This document shows positions 12,201 to 24,200 of a stretch of DNA of 64,000 nucleotides, piece after piece (positions within the stretch are counted from its first letter, which is position 1; each line of letters opens with the position of its first letter). The position numbers were made by a program, and so were the translations under genes. The notes beneath the pieces were generated by a model. It saw nothing but the letters and a program-made list of their open reading frames with translations. It had not been told where the DNA came from and did not search any database. This DNA comes from Callaeas wilsoni (Eukaryota > Chordata > Aves > Passeriformes > Callaeidae), in NCBI GenBank assembly GCA_013398955.1, contig VWPU01010351.1:1-64000 (forward strand), in the 5' to 3' direction.

Positions 12201-15200
12201 TTTCATTAGAAGTCAGCAGGACAGTTGTTCCTGTATATCTTTCTGTATGTTTTTGTTGTTTTGAAAACTGCTTGCACTTGGCAATGAGTCAAGAGGAAAA
12301 GTAAGCTAGTTATTCTCATATATTCCTCAAAGTTTGGGAAACTTTTCCAGGTTTAATTAAAGCAAGTCAGATACAGTTATGTATTTGTATCCAAGAATAC
12401 TTCAATGGGGAGGAATGAACCTTACCAGTCTCACAATGAACTGGAATAACTGTCCACAGAGTGCATAGTTGCTAGGTTTGTAGGGGGAATGAATATATTT
12501 TTAGATCAGTTGATAGAGCTGGGAAAAGCAGACAAGCTTTTGGGTATGCAAATTCTTCATCAGGTCTGGAAAGCTTTTTTGGGTATAACAGAAGCTACTG
12601 CCTCTCCCTAAATACAGTGAGTCTTCTGTATCTGCCTGTGCTCCCAGCAAAGGTGGTAGTGGTGCACAATTTCTTTGTGACTCAGAATATTAGTGTGATG
12701 GGGTTTGGTAACTCTGCAGGTTGCTGCTGTGTTTCATTAGCTCAGGAGGTGGTGGAGACAGATAATATCAGCAGATTCAAAAAGGGACTGGGCAGGTTCA
12801 TAGACATGAGGAAAAGGCCTCCAGTTGCGCCAGGGAGGTTTAGATTGGATATTAGGAAAAATTTATTCACTCAAAGGATGGGCGGTCAGGCACTGGAATA
12901 GGTTACCTAGGGAAGTGGTGAAATCACTGTCCCTGGAAGTGTTCAAGAAATGTCTGCCTGTGGCACTTGGGGGACATGGTTTAGTGAGGAACATGGCAGT
13001 GCTGGTTTAACAGTTGTACTAAATGATCTTTGAGGTATTTTCCAACCTTACGGAGTCTGTGATTCTATGTCTGAAATGGTTGCTAAATGATAGGTAGGAA
13101 GAGATCTTTAAATATTTGTATTGCTGTGATGAATGCTGAGAAGAGAAATGGGCCACAGAGAGTGGCCAGGCGCATGTGTTCTCCCTGTATGGCATCACGT
13201 AGTGTGTCTGTCAGCGTGGTAACAGGTAAGGCGTTGCTTTGTCCCAGTATGGTATCATGCAGTTTCTTAACTTCAGCTAATCAGTTTGTCTTACATCCTA
13301 AGGATTTATCTCAAACCAGCAATAAGGATTTGAATGAAATATGCAGCCTGTATATTTCAAAGTCCCCAGCAAACTTTTTCACACTATTGAGAACATATGC
13401 ATAATGACAAGAATAAATGAATTTGCTTCCAGATAGTCACACTTAACTTTGTTTTCCCTGAAAGTTACTAAGCTTTGTTTCATTTTGGATGTGTGTATAG
13501 CAAACTTATGCTCCAAAGAATCTGTGTTCTCTTATATAGGAAGAGACAAATATTTTAAGGGACATCCTTTGTAAATTGTTTTATAGCTAACATTATCAAC
13601 ATGGGTCTGTTTGTTGGAAAGCATGAAACCTGATCATGGAAAGTAGGATTTCTAGTTATGGGCTACATACCGGTACATTTATTCAACTGGTTGTTGAGTA
13701 TTTTTATAGTTTACAGCAGGGTGTTTTTTAGTTTTGTCTTTGGAATACTTTAAAAAAGTATTCCAAAAATACTTTTTGAGTGTATGCTTTTTGTTTAACT
13801 CCCTGAGTATCTTTCAGAGATTTTTGACCACACTTTCTTGGTATTCCCTCAATTTGGTGTACCTAAGAAGGATGAGACCAAACTTAAATAAGGATACATT
13901 TCATGTGTTTATGTGACTCATTTTGGTTTGTGTTTTTTTGCTCTCATGCCAGGTGAATATCTGTGTGCTTTTGGAAGAGGATAGTTTAGCTGTATGAAGC
14001 ATGGTAGATGTGAGATTGCAGTTGCTCCTGAAGTGAAATTCAGTAGTTTTCTTACCTGGCTAAATGTGTGAGATTTATTGTTATTCCCTCTCTACACAAT
14101 CCTTCCCCAGTACCGATGGTAATATAAGGGTTTAAGTGGTCTCTCTGGTACATCAACACCTGAAGCTGCTCCCTAAGTTGGAGGTCCTTGGCACAACTGG
14201 GTTTGTGTTGTTTTTCTTTAAAAAGCACACAGAGAAAACCAGGACTAGAGCCATTTATGTGTTTCTTTTAAATCGAATGAAATAGTCGGAAACTATCTTA
14301 TGAAACAAATAATGCATGTAGTTACTTCAATAGATTTCAGAGAACAAAGAAATCCCTAGGAAGAAAAAAGGGGACATAACAGTACAGTAGTCTGACCTGG
14401 ATGAGTGCTGCTGAGGGAGCAGGGATGAATATTTGTTTTGGCCCTGCCTTGGGAGGTGTAAGGGTCCTCGCCCAGACAGGCCAGGCAGGCAGCTTCTCCA
14501 GTTTTCCCATCCAGTATTATCTCAAATCCTTTGAAGCTTCCTTATCAATGTTGTCTTACCCTTTCTGCATAGTTCTGTAAGAGCTTTTTATCATTTCCTG
14601 GGCCAGGCAGTGTTATAAAACCAGTTAGAGAAACACTGCTGCTGTTGTTATTGAAATAATTGCCTCTTGCATTTTCCCCAGCCTGTCAGAACACGCACTC
14701 AGCTCTTTTTCATGGATTGTGGCACACAAATTCCTGTAATGCACTGCTAATGGGGATCTCAAAGCAAATTATGTTGTGATTAAAGCCAATGTACAAATGA
14801 GATTTGTTCTTCTGAGAAATTCAGACCAATTGCCTGCACTTCTAGTCCTAATAGCACATATTCAATATATTAAGTCTGAATGCCAGTCTTGCCATTACCA
14901 GAAGAGTTCAATGGTATCTTTAGCTCATGCTACATTTCTTTCTGGAGGAAGAAATAAAATTTTGATAATGTACTCAATGCTTTGGTGGTCACAGAGAAGT
15001 TTCCTCACAATCCCATCTGGTGAAACCAGTTTGCTTTAATGGAGAATGGTAGTAGCTTTTGACACTTATCCGAACTTCATATATGGCATTTGATTCAGAT
15101 ATGTTTTGTTTGCTTGAGCCTTCCCACAGGGGAATTACATGCAAATGACAGGCTGGGGTAATTAATGGTAGGTATCAGTTGTCAGGACTTCATTTCTGAC

Positions 15201-18200
15201 TTATTTGATGTCAACCTCCTTTCTACTTAAAAGAGAAGGCTTGTCTTTGAGAGGAAGCGAGTAGGGTCCTGATTGGGTGTGTGAACCACTGAGGTGGAAC
15301 AGGTGCTGCTGATGGGAGTCAGAATGGATTTGGTTTTTGTTAAGTAGTTCAGGGGAATATTCTCAATAAAGTAAGTAATGTCAGTACCTTGGGAGCACAT
15401 AGTCTATGGTTTGTTTCCACTATACAGAAAAGAAATCTTTCAAAATGGTGTTTCAGGATTGTTTATTTTGGTCTACCCTACCTGTTTGACTGCCAATTTA
15501 AAATGGATAATTTAGATGAATGTGTTTTTATGAGGACTCTGTAAACAAAGTGAGCGAAGACTAGATGCTGTGAGATAGAAAATGTGCTGTTAAGTGTAAA
15601 AGAAGTTTTAAATATCATTATCCAGTCACAGATAACAACAGGAAATGCAGCTCTCTGGGTTTGGTGGGTTTTGTGGGAGTTTTTTGTTTGTTTGTTTTGG
15701 GTTTTGTTTTGTTTGAGTTTTTGTTGGTTTCGTTTGTTGGCTTTTTGGGCTTTGGGGTTTTTTTTGCGAAAACAGTGGTTCAGGCCTGAAAAGTGAGATG
15801 AAAAAATCAGTGATGCTGGTACCGCCACAATTCATTTAGTGTCACAAACCGGTTGTTGTAATGGTTGTTTCAAAGTAACACCATTCTTTTGAAAATTCCA
15901 AATGAAAGAGAAATACTTATGCATTAGTTATCATATTTTTAGTGTCAAACCTTTATTCTGAGGAGGACAGCAAAATCTTCCTTAGATCTAAAAGTAACAT
16001 TGAGTGTACATTTGTCCAGTGAACTAAAGATGCAAAGGAACAATGAATGTACCTTGGAACATCTGTCATGCTGCAGAAAAGAGAAACTTCAACTTTTTTG
16101 GATCTTGTGGCATTCCTTTTGGTATTTGTGACATTTTCCTAGGCAAGAGAATTGCATTTCAGGTTGACTGAGTCTACTGCTGTGTCACTGTGTTTCCAGC
16201 TAGGTTTTTTCTTTAGAAGGGCCTGGGGGGGGGAGTACCATGTGACACCAATCTTTTATGATTTCAATGTTGGTTTAATTAAATATTACTTCATATTTTC
16301 CCCACACCTGCTGATTTAGAATAATCCACTGGTTTTCTAGAAATGCGCATGTCAATGCAAAATAAAAGTTTAGTTTTCTGTACTAAATTCTGCTTTGGGG
16401 ACTGAGTCCCCAGAGGTCAATTAAGTGTCTGTGAAAACCTTTGTGGAATATTGAATTTCATATTGAAATCTGTGTGGTTAAGCACTTTGCTTTGATACAT
16501 ATTCCTCTTTGATTTTTTGGTGGGGTTTTTTGGTATGTTTTTGTGTGTTTTGTGGGGATTTTTTGTGTGGTTTTGTGTGACTTTTTGTTTTTTGGGGTTT
16601 TTCTACAATTGCAAAATTCCCATTCAGAAATACTAAATAAAAGTCTGCAAGATCTAAGTAGCATTTAGAATACTGCAAGTTCAAACCCTTATGCTGAGAT
16701 TTGAATGCACAAAATACATTTTAGGTATTGGAGGTGCTACACATTAAAACCCATGTCTTCTTTTTATTGAGTTTTTTTGAAGGGTATAACTTCCTGATAA
16801 GTAGAGGCCAAGTAGGTAGATTTTTTTTTTTAATTTCATTTGTTTCTCAAAGATTATAATGGTTATTTTGTGATCTGAGGAAGGTCGGTTCCTCCTTCTG
16901 CATCAGCTCTGCAGTCATGTCTTGTCTTCCAATCTCCCCTGTGTGTCTAGCTGGCTTCTGCCACCCTTAGCTGTACATAAAATTCTTTCTCTGCAGTTGT
17001 CCAGCAGGTTTTAATGAAATAGCTTTGACAGCAGGCTCTTTAGGTTTCCTATCAGGCTTCATTATCCTTGGTCATGTGTTATCACTGGCTTTCTTTTTGT
17101 GTTGTGCTTCCCTGAGCCTGCCTTTCTTTTCCCCTCCTCCTTTCCTCACGTCGGGTGCAGCAGGGAGGTCTCTGCCAGCTCCAAGGGCTTGTCAGTAAGG
17201 GGTGAGTCAGGGGGCTCAGGTCTGCGCTCCCAGTCCCCCCAAGGCTGACTGCAGAGCCTCTCTGGCAGTCCCAGCCCCAGGGCTGGGAATGGACAGGAAT
17301 GGACAAAGCAGTTCTTGCCTATCAGATAGAAGGAATAAGCCATTGCGCTGACTTGTTGCTTTCTGCTCTTACAGACCATGAAGAAACAAATTCTGTAATT
17401 GTTAGGCATGTCTAATCGGAGTCAAATCAGGGAGGTATGGAAATGTTGGTGAGAAGTGGTAGTAGTACAGTTGCTTGGGAATATTGATGTTTGACATAAG
17501 GACTTTGGGAAGAATGCAGGCACTGGGAACCTTGGGTCTGGAATTCCTCTCTTTTGCAGTTTCAAGTTAATTGTTTTGTACCACTAGGGTAGCATGTCAA
17601 ACTACCTGGAAGACTCACAGTGAATTTTTTTTACTCAAGAGAGCATATGGACTAGTTTTTTGGGTTTTCTTTTCTTTCTTTCCGAGAAACTTTATGTGAG
17701 TCAATGTCTCCATGGTCTGCTTTTCCAGTAAGAGAAGTTTTCCTTAGCATTGGAGTGTCTTTCAGTTATACAGTTTTACAGTTTAGTCTGCTATTCAACC
17801 TGAAATAAAATGCATATACTGCAAGAAGAAAATAGGCACTCTGGAAAAATACTCAAATATTCTAATGCAAACTGGTAGAATTATGCTGATTTCCCCCCCC
17901 CCTTTTTTTTTTTAATCTGAATAAATAGGTACTTTATTAGAATCTTGACACATTCTCATACAAATATGTTTTTGAGATGTGCTGATTTAATCTGTTTTGA
18001 CAGTGGAAGAGATTCTGAGGTCTGATCCTCTCCATCTTCAATGAGGGAGAGAAAGGAGTTGGAGAACTACATTTTTCCTATAGTGTTATTCTGGTATACA
18101 ATTCAGTCATGAAAAGATTTAAAATGTCTTATGAAATGAAAATAATTGTGAAGATCTCCAAGATGGTAATGAAAAAGAATTTTTGTCTTTGATATTTGTT

Positions 18201-21200
18201 TCATCCATCTTATCAAGGGCTCTCTCTTGATTTTAGTAAAAGGAGGTGAGTGAAGAAGGCTGGCACAACCAGGAAAACTTCTGACAGAGTTGGAGGTGCA
18301 ATAATGAAAGACTTGAAAGTTATCAGGTGGTATTACAAGTGCTACATAAAAACAGACGTGGTTTCAATTCTCGACATTATGGTTTTATTTTAGGTAGGTA
18401 GGGCTGGCTGTGCTTGTGAGTATGAGAGGCAGTGAGATGGTGGCAGTGGTGATGAGGCGGGCACTGCTGTGAGCACTGCCTGGCTGCTGGGTGAATCCTC
18501 ATCCGCTCTCCAAAAGGTTTGGTGGCTACTTTGGTCACAGTCTTGTGCGGTCTAGAAGATTATATTGTATTAACCTTGATGCACATGCAATCCATATGCA
18601 TTAAAAGAGCCATTTTGAAGGTAAACTGTGCTATCCTTTGTTTCCCACTGAAGAAATGCTCACCACAGATAGCAAAAATGTCCTAACTTCTGTTCCCGTT
18701 GCTCCCCCGGTACAATACAAGGATGTCCTTGTCCTTCCGGTGACGTGTCCCTCAGCTCAGTGCACTGGCTCTTGGCTTCAGCTGGAGGGTGGCTGAGTGT
18801 GCTGTGGGGGAGCCTGAAGGAAGCAAAGCAGTGCATGAAGCTGCTGCGTCCCTGAGGCTCCTTCCTAACCCCCCTGGTCGTGGGTAACAGGAACTCGGGT
18901 GTCACGCACTTTCGTAAATTAATCTCCAATGCTTTATCTCTTTCTTTCCTCTTTTATTCTGTGTTTGTGTTTTTCCTAATTTTGGCATTCTTCATATGTA
19001 TTTCCTTTTTCTAAAGACGGAGGAAGCTAAGTTAACACTGCATATTTGTCACTGATGTTGGCCTTTCTCCCCCGCCTCCAACGTGTGCGCTCTGTCTCCT
19101 TTTGCCAATCGTGATGTAAATTAGCAAAATGTAGCTCTAGGGAATACATCAGATGCAGAATGGAGCGTCAAATGTGATATGAGAATTGATGAAAGACCCA
19201 TTTATACTGCTGCTCAACAGCAGCCTTTTCCTGTGGGTTATTTTCAGCGTCAGCTCAGGAAATGTGCTTGTGGAGCTCTGTGGCACAGTGATATTCCAAC
19301 TGCATTCTGATGTAATGGTATGTGTAAAACAGTACGATTTTTGAGTGGCACAAAATAAATGTGTAAAGAAAGTGATCAAAATATAAACTTCGTTTTTTAT
19401 TTAAATGCCAACAGTAATATTAATATGCCATATTTATCCAGCATTTTATTTAACCTAAAGATATTTTAACGAATAAATTTACAAAAGTGTGCAGCTATGT
19501 TGTTTCAATGCACTAGACAAAATTTAGGTAAAGAAATGCTGGGGTTTTTCCAGATGCTAGAATCCAGTAAGTTTCATTTAGAAGTACTAAGTTTATACAA
19601 GTTTTAATTTTTCTTTAAAATACCTTTGTGCTTATGAAAAACTGTTCTACTCAAACAGAAGTGGACTAAAGAAATCTTTAAGATGCATATAAATAAATAA
19701 AGGTAGTTTTTACCAAACCTACCATTTTGATTGCTACAACCTGAGCCTTATGATTTCAGCTACTCAGGTTTCACTTGATTGTTGTTGTTGTTTTCTCAGT
19801 GGTGTTCCTGGGGGTGGGCTGTTCTTTATAGATTTTTAATTGAGCTGAAAAGTTTCTAAAGAATGTCTAAATCCCATTCTTCTTCTAATTTGTGCAAAAG
19901 ATTAGAGGAAGAGATACACGAGTCTAATCTTGCAAGCAGCTCAGTTATTCTTTACTCCTAGTCTGTGTTGCTCTCGACCAAACTATTTCATCCTCTCCTT
20001 TCTGACGTACCGTCCAGGAAGCTGCATCAGCTCCTGTGCATGCAGAGAGCTGTGTGTTTAGGAGCTAAGCCACTCCATTTTTATTTCAGATCTTGGTCAC
20101 TACCTTTTGAGTAATCTGTTACTCAGCTCTCTTTTGTCATCCTCTTGGTATCTGATATGTAAAAAAACCTGAGTGCAATAGGATGTGTGTTATTTTTAAA
20201 TTGAGTGAGCAACTGTTTGAAGAGAGATATTGGAGCCCTGATTTAAGGGATAGTCACCCAAAAATCATAAAACTAATGCTGAGTCAATACAGAAGATATT
20301 GGGTAGGGCCTTGCATTAACTCTGATTATAGTGAGCAGAAGTAGCTATGCTGTGAAATGTCATGGTAGCTCTGGCAGGGTAAGGTCAGTTTTATTTGAAA
20401 TGTATTAATAGGAAGTTTTATTCTCACTTGTTCTAAGTTTTCCCTTTCGTATTTGATACGTTAGTTTTAACATTTTTTGTCACAATTATATTATAGTTTT
20501 CCAGAAGTCTATTTAGCGTGTATTAGAGTTCTGTTGTGGTTTTTCCTTTTTTGTGTGTGACTGGAAAACAAAGTGTTGTTTTTCTTCTGATTCTACTGTC
20601 CTTTCCCAATATACTTTATCTCACCAGGGTCTATTTTGTGAATTGAGAGAAGTTAGAACAAAAGGTCCTAATTGTGAATGAGTGCCATATTTTTCTGGTC
20701 CTTTTTTATATTGCTAGAAGTTTTTTCCAAAGGTCTTGCCCATGAGCATTGCAGCTCTCCCTATGAAACGAGAATTAATGGTAGGGGAAGGCACAACACT
20801 CTAAATTCTGCTGTAAAAAAAAAATCTCTGTAAGGAGATAATTTGAGAGCTGTTTGCACCTTTTTTAAACTGTGCTTTCTAAAGTCATGCTCTGAAGTAT
20901 GCGCATGACTGTAAATTCTCTTTACCTACCCTGGGAGACAGGTAATCCCTCACAGCTTTTGGTGGTGATGGGAAGCACCAATGCAGGGACCCTTTTCCCT
21001 TTACATGCTTCCAAGCAAGTGTTTAAATCCCTAGGTTTTGCCACACTATTTTGCTTTCCAGTACCAGTGCTCGAGACCGTCCCATTGTATCCTCCTGGAT
21101 TATAGTCTGCTGCACTGGCATCATCTCCTTTTGGCACCTTTGCTGGGATGTGTAAGTTAAGTAAGACTCCTGATCCAGGCTGCATTTTACCCCCATTTTT

Positions 21201-24200
21201 TACTTCATGGTCCAATATGCCCAAAGGAGAAATGAAAAGCTGGGGGACATGAAGATGACAGTGAGGGAGGTGATTTTTTAGTTGTAGTGGTAGGCAGTCT
21301 GAGTTGTTCAGAAGATCTAAAATGCAGGTGATAGTTGTGAATTTATGATGGGTTAGGCTCCAGGTGCATCTAGAGTGATATGAAATTCATCTTTATGCTT
21401 TCTAGTCTGGTTTGTGAAAGGAAGTGTGCTGGTGTTGACTTCTTCAGGCTGGTTGTGGAGGGAAAGTATTGCAGCAAAATGTAACTCGTCCAAAAAGTGG
21501 TAATTTTTGCCTAATGAGATTACTAATCTTGCTGATCAGTAATCTCATTATATGTTTTCTTAAACCTTCCATAGAAACTCACTCTTGATTAGTGATCTTG
21601 GTTAGTATTCATGATTATTTGTCAATCCCAGTGTCTGTCCTGTTTGTCACGATGTCAGCTGTGCCACGCTGTTCAGGAGCTGAGCTGTCCCACTGTGGGC
21701 ACCAGTTTTCTTGCAGACTTTTGAACTGAGACCTCTTTCTTATCCTTTTCTTTTTTAATGTGGCTTTGCTGTGGTGAGTGTAGAAGCATCTGAAGCATGC
21801 ATGTGTGTTTACATTGAACTTTCCAAGGAACTGAGGAATTGTCAACAAACGGTCTCACTGAAGATGACTTCTGTGAGCAAGGGAGGCTGCCTGTGGTGAG
21901 CCATCCTTGGGTGCCTCTGGCCTCAGGAGCTCATGTTTGCAAATCACAGCTAAATAAGGAGATAATTTGAGATCTGTTTGCACCTTTTTTAAACTGTGCT
22001 TTTTAAAATTACACCATGGAAATACGGGCATGACTGTATCACAGTGTGCCTGAAGTAGGGTGACTGACAGAATGGATTACTTAATAAATTTTGTACCTTT
22101 TTTTCAATGTGAAGCACATATGACAAATGTGCTTGTTTTTGTTTTTGAGTTTTTTGTTTGTTTGTTTTGTTTTTGTTTAGAATGTGAGTCAGCTGTGTTT
22201 TTCTTTCTTCACACTGAGGGAAGGAGTATGTGCTGTCTTGACCTGAGGATAACAAATGCTAGACTGAATGCTGCTGGCTGCAAACACTGGGATAACTTGG
22301 TTCAAGCAAGTCAGGTGTAGAAGTTTGCAACATGCTTGGCCAAGTACAGAAGGATCTGCCAGTGGCATGATCTAACCGGCTAAATGTGGCGGCAGCTCTC
22401 GCAGTGCTTGTGATATCCTCCTTGCCTGGAAGTCCCAGGTGTAACCAGAGAGTGCCAGAGGTAAGGACTGGGACAAAGAGGGTAATTCTTGGTGTTTCTC
22501 TTGACAAGAGCAAACTCCTGGCATTCCCACATGGCCTCTCTCAGCAGCCAGCCCATTGCTGAGGAGGCAGCTTTCAAAGTGCAGGCGGCTCTGAACGAAA
22601 ATTCATTTCAAATAGATTGTATTGAGCTTTTCTTTTGATAGCGTATTTCTGTCATCAAGGATCCTGGCTTTCTGTTAAAAAAGTAGACACTAATGAGTGC
22701 ATACAGTACATATGATATTGTTTAAAATAATTCTGTTTCAGTTCTGGAAGTCTTTAAATTGAAATTTTAAAAAGGAACCTGGACTGTACAAGATATTTTC
22801 AATTGGAGTTGCTCAGCTGGATGCTGGTTGTTTCTGTTTTCTGGCTGTGATTCTTGATGAGTGTTTATGTTTGTAATTGAACCCTTAAAATCCCCTAACC
22901 AGCCTGGAGAGAACATAGCACAACAGTTCTAAGCGATGCAAATAATCCTGGATTCATTGGTCTAGTTTGTTTGCCCCTTGTTTTGTGGTGCTTTTTATTT
23001 TAAAGACCGTTGCAGCGGTCTTTTTCATTCCTTGCCATGCCACCTGTGGAAGGATCACTTGCAGAAGGAATTACTGAATCTCACAGGCATGATCTGTCTA
23101 GGCAGTCTTAAAAGATACAAAGAGAAGATCAAAATCAATTGTCATGTTCCTTGAGATCACACCAATAAAAATTCATGGCTGGTTGCCTTTTTTCTTGTTA
23201 TTAGTCCTAATAAGAAGAAGAACTTATTAATATCATTGACTTCTTACTGCAGAAGAACGAATGGCATAACGTTAATGCTATTGTGTAAAATCATATTTGA
23301 GAGGGCACCTTGCTGTCTTGCTGTGAAGAAGCACCATTTTTGGCAGAGAAGTTGAAGCCCAAGCAGCTTGGCTGCAATAAGGCAACCAGTCTCCAGTGCT
23401 GGCAGCCAAGTCAGCACTGTGAGAGACACAGCAGCATCCACCAGCCTTCCTCACACTGTCCACTACACCTAGAGAAGAGAGATGTGATCTCAGCTTCAAC
23501 TTTTTAAATCCGTGAGTCTGTCATTAAACCAGAGAGGTGACTGATGCTGTAGGAATAATTCAGGGAATTAATCTCCCTAGCCTGGGTTGTGTTTCATCAT
23601 CATTTGCTGCTTCATGGTCCAGTGTGCCTGAAGGAGAAATGAAAAGCAGGGGGACATGACAGCAACGAGGGATGGGATATTTTTAGCTCTAATGGTAAAC
23701 AGTCACTGTTGTTCAGAGAATCTGAAGTTCAAATGAGAGGTGAATATTAAGCTCCAGGTGCATCTAGAGTGATATGAAATTCATCTTTATGCTTTCTAGT
23801 CTGGTTTGTGAAAGGAAGTGTGCTGGTGTTGACTTCTTCAGGCTGGTTGTGGATAGGAGATACTGCAGCAAAATGTAACTTATCCAAAAAGTGCAATAAT
23901 TGATGCCTTTGCTAATCTTGCTGATCAGTAATCTCTTTATGTATTTTCTTAAACCTTCCATAGGAGCTCACTCGTGATCTCGGTTGGCATCCCTTATTAT
24001 CTTAGTGCTTTGCCAAGTATGCTTGCTTTCTAGAACTGATTTACTTTTTCCAAAAACCTGTAGTAATTAAATAATAAAGAAACTGGACTGTCTTTAAAAA
24101 GAAGCATTAAATAAAAGCAGAAGAAATTCACTAAACAAAACAACAGGGTTATTAACCAAGCAATAATTTCAGTTTTGCTTTGACTTTCCAGGGGCATCTT

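Noticed and set aside
12617..12901. 94-codon + frame
   Set aside because: Overlaps the CR1 3' fragment, which is non-coding tail sequence.
15478..15835. Lys/Gln/Asn-rich minus-strand frames
   Set aside because: Product of the T/G-rich low-complexity tract read in reverse.
23002..23023. Terminator-like hairpin with T run
   Set aside because: Rho-independent terminators do not apply in a vertebrate nuclear intron; 8-bp stems are expected by chance.
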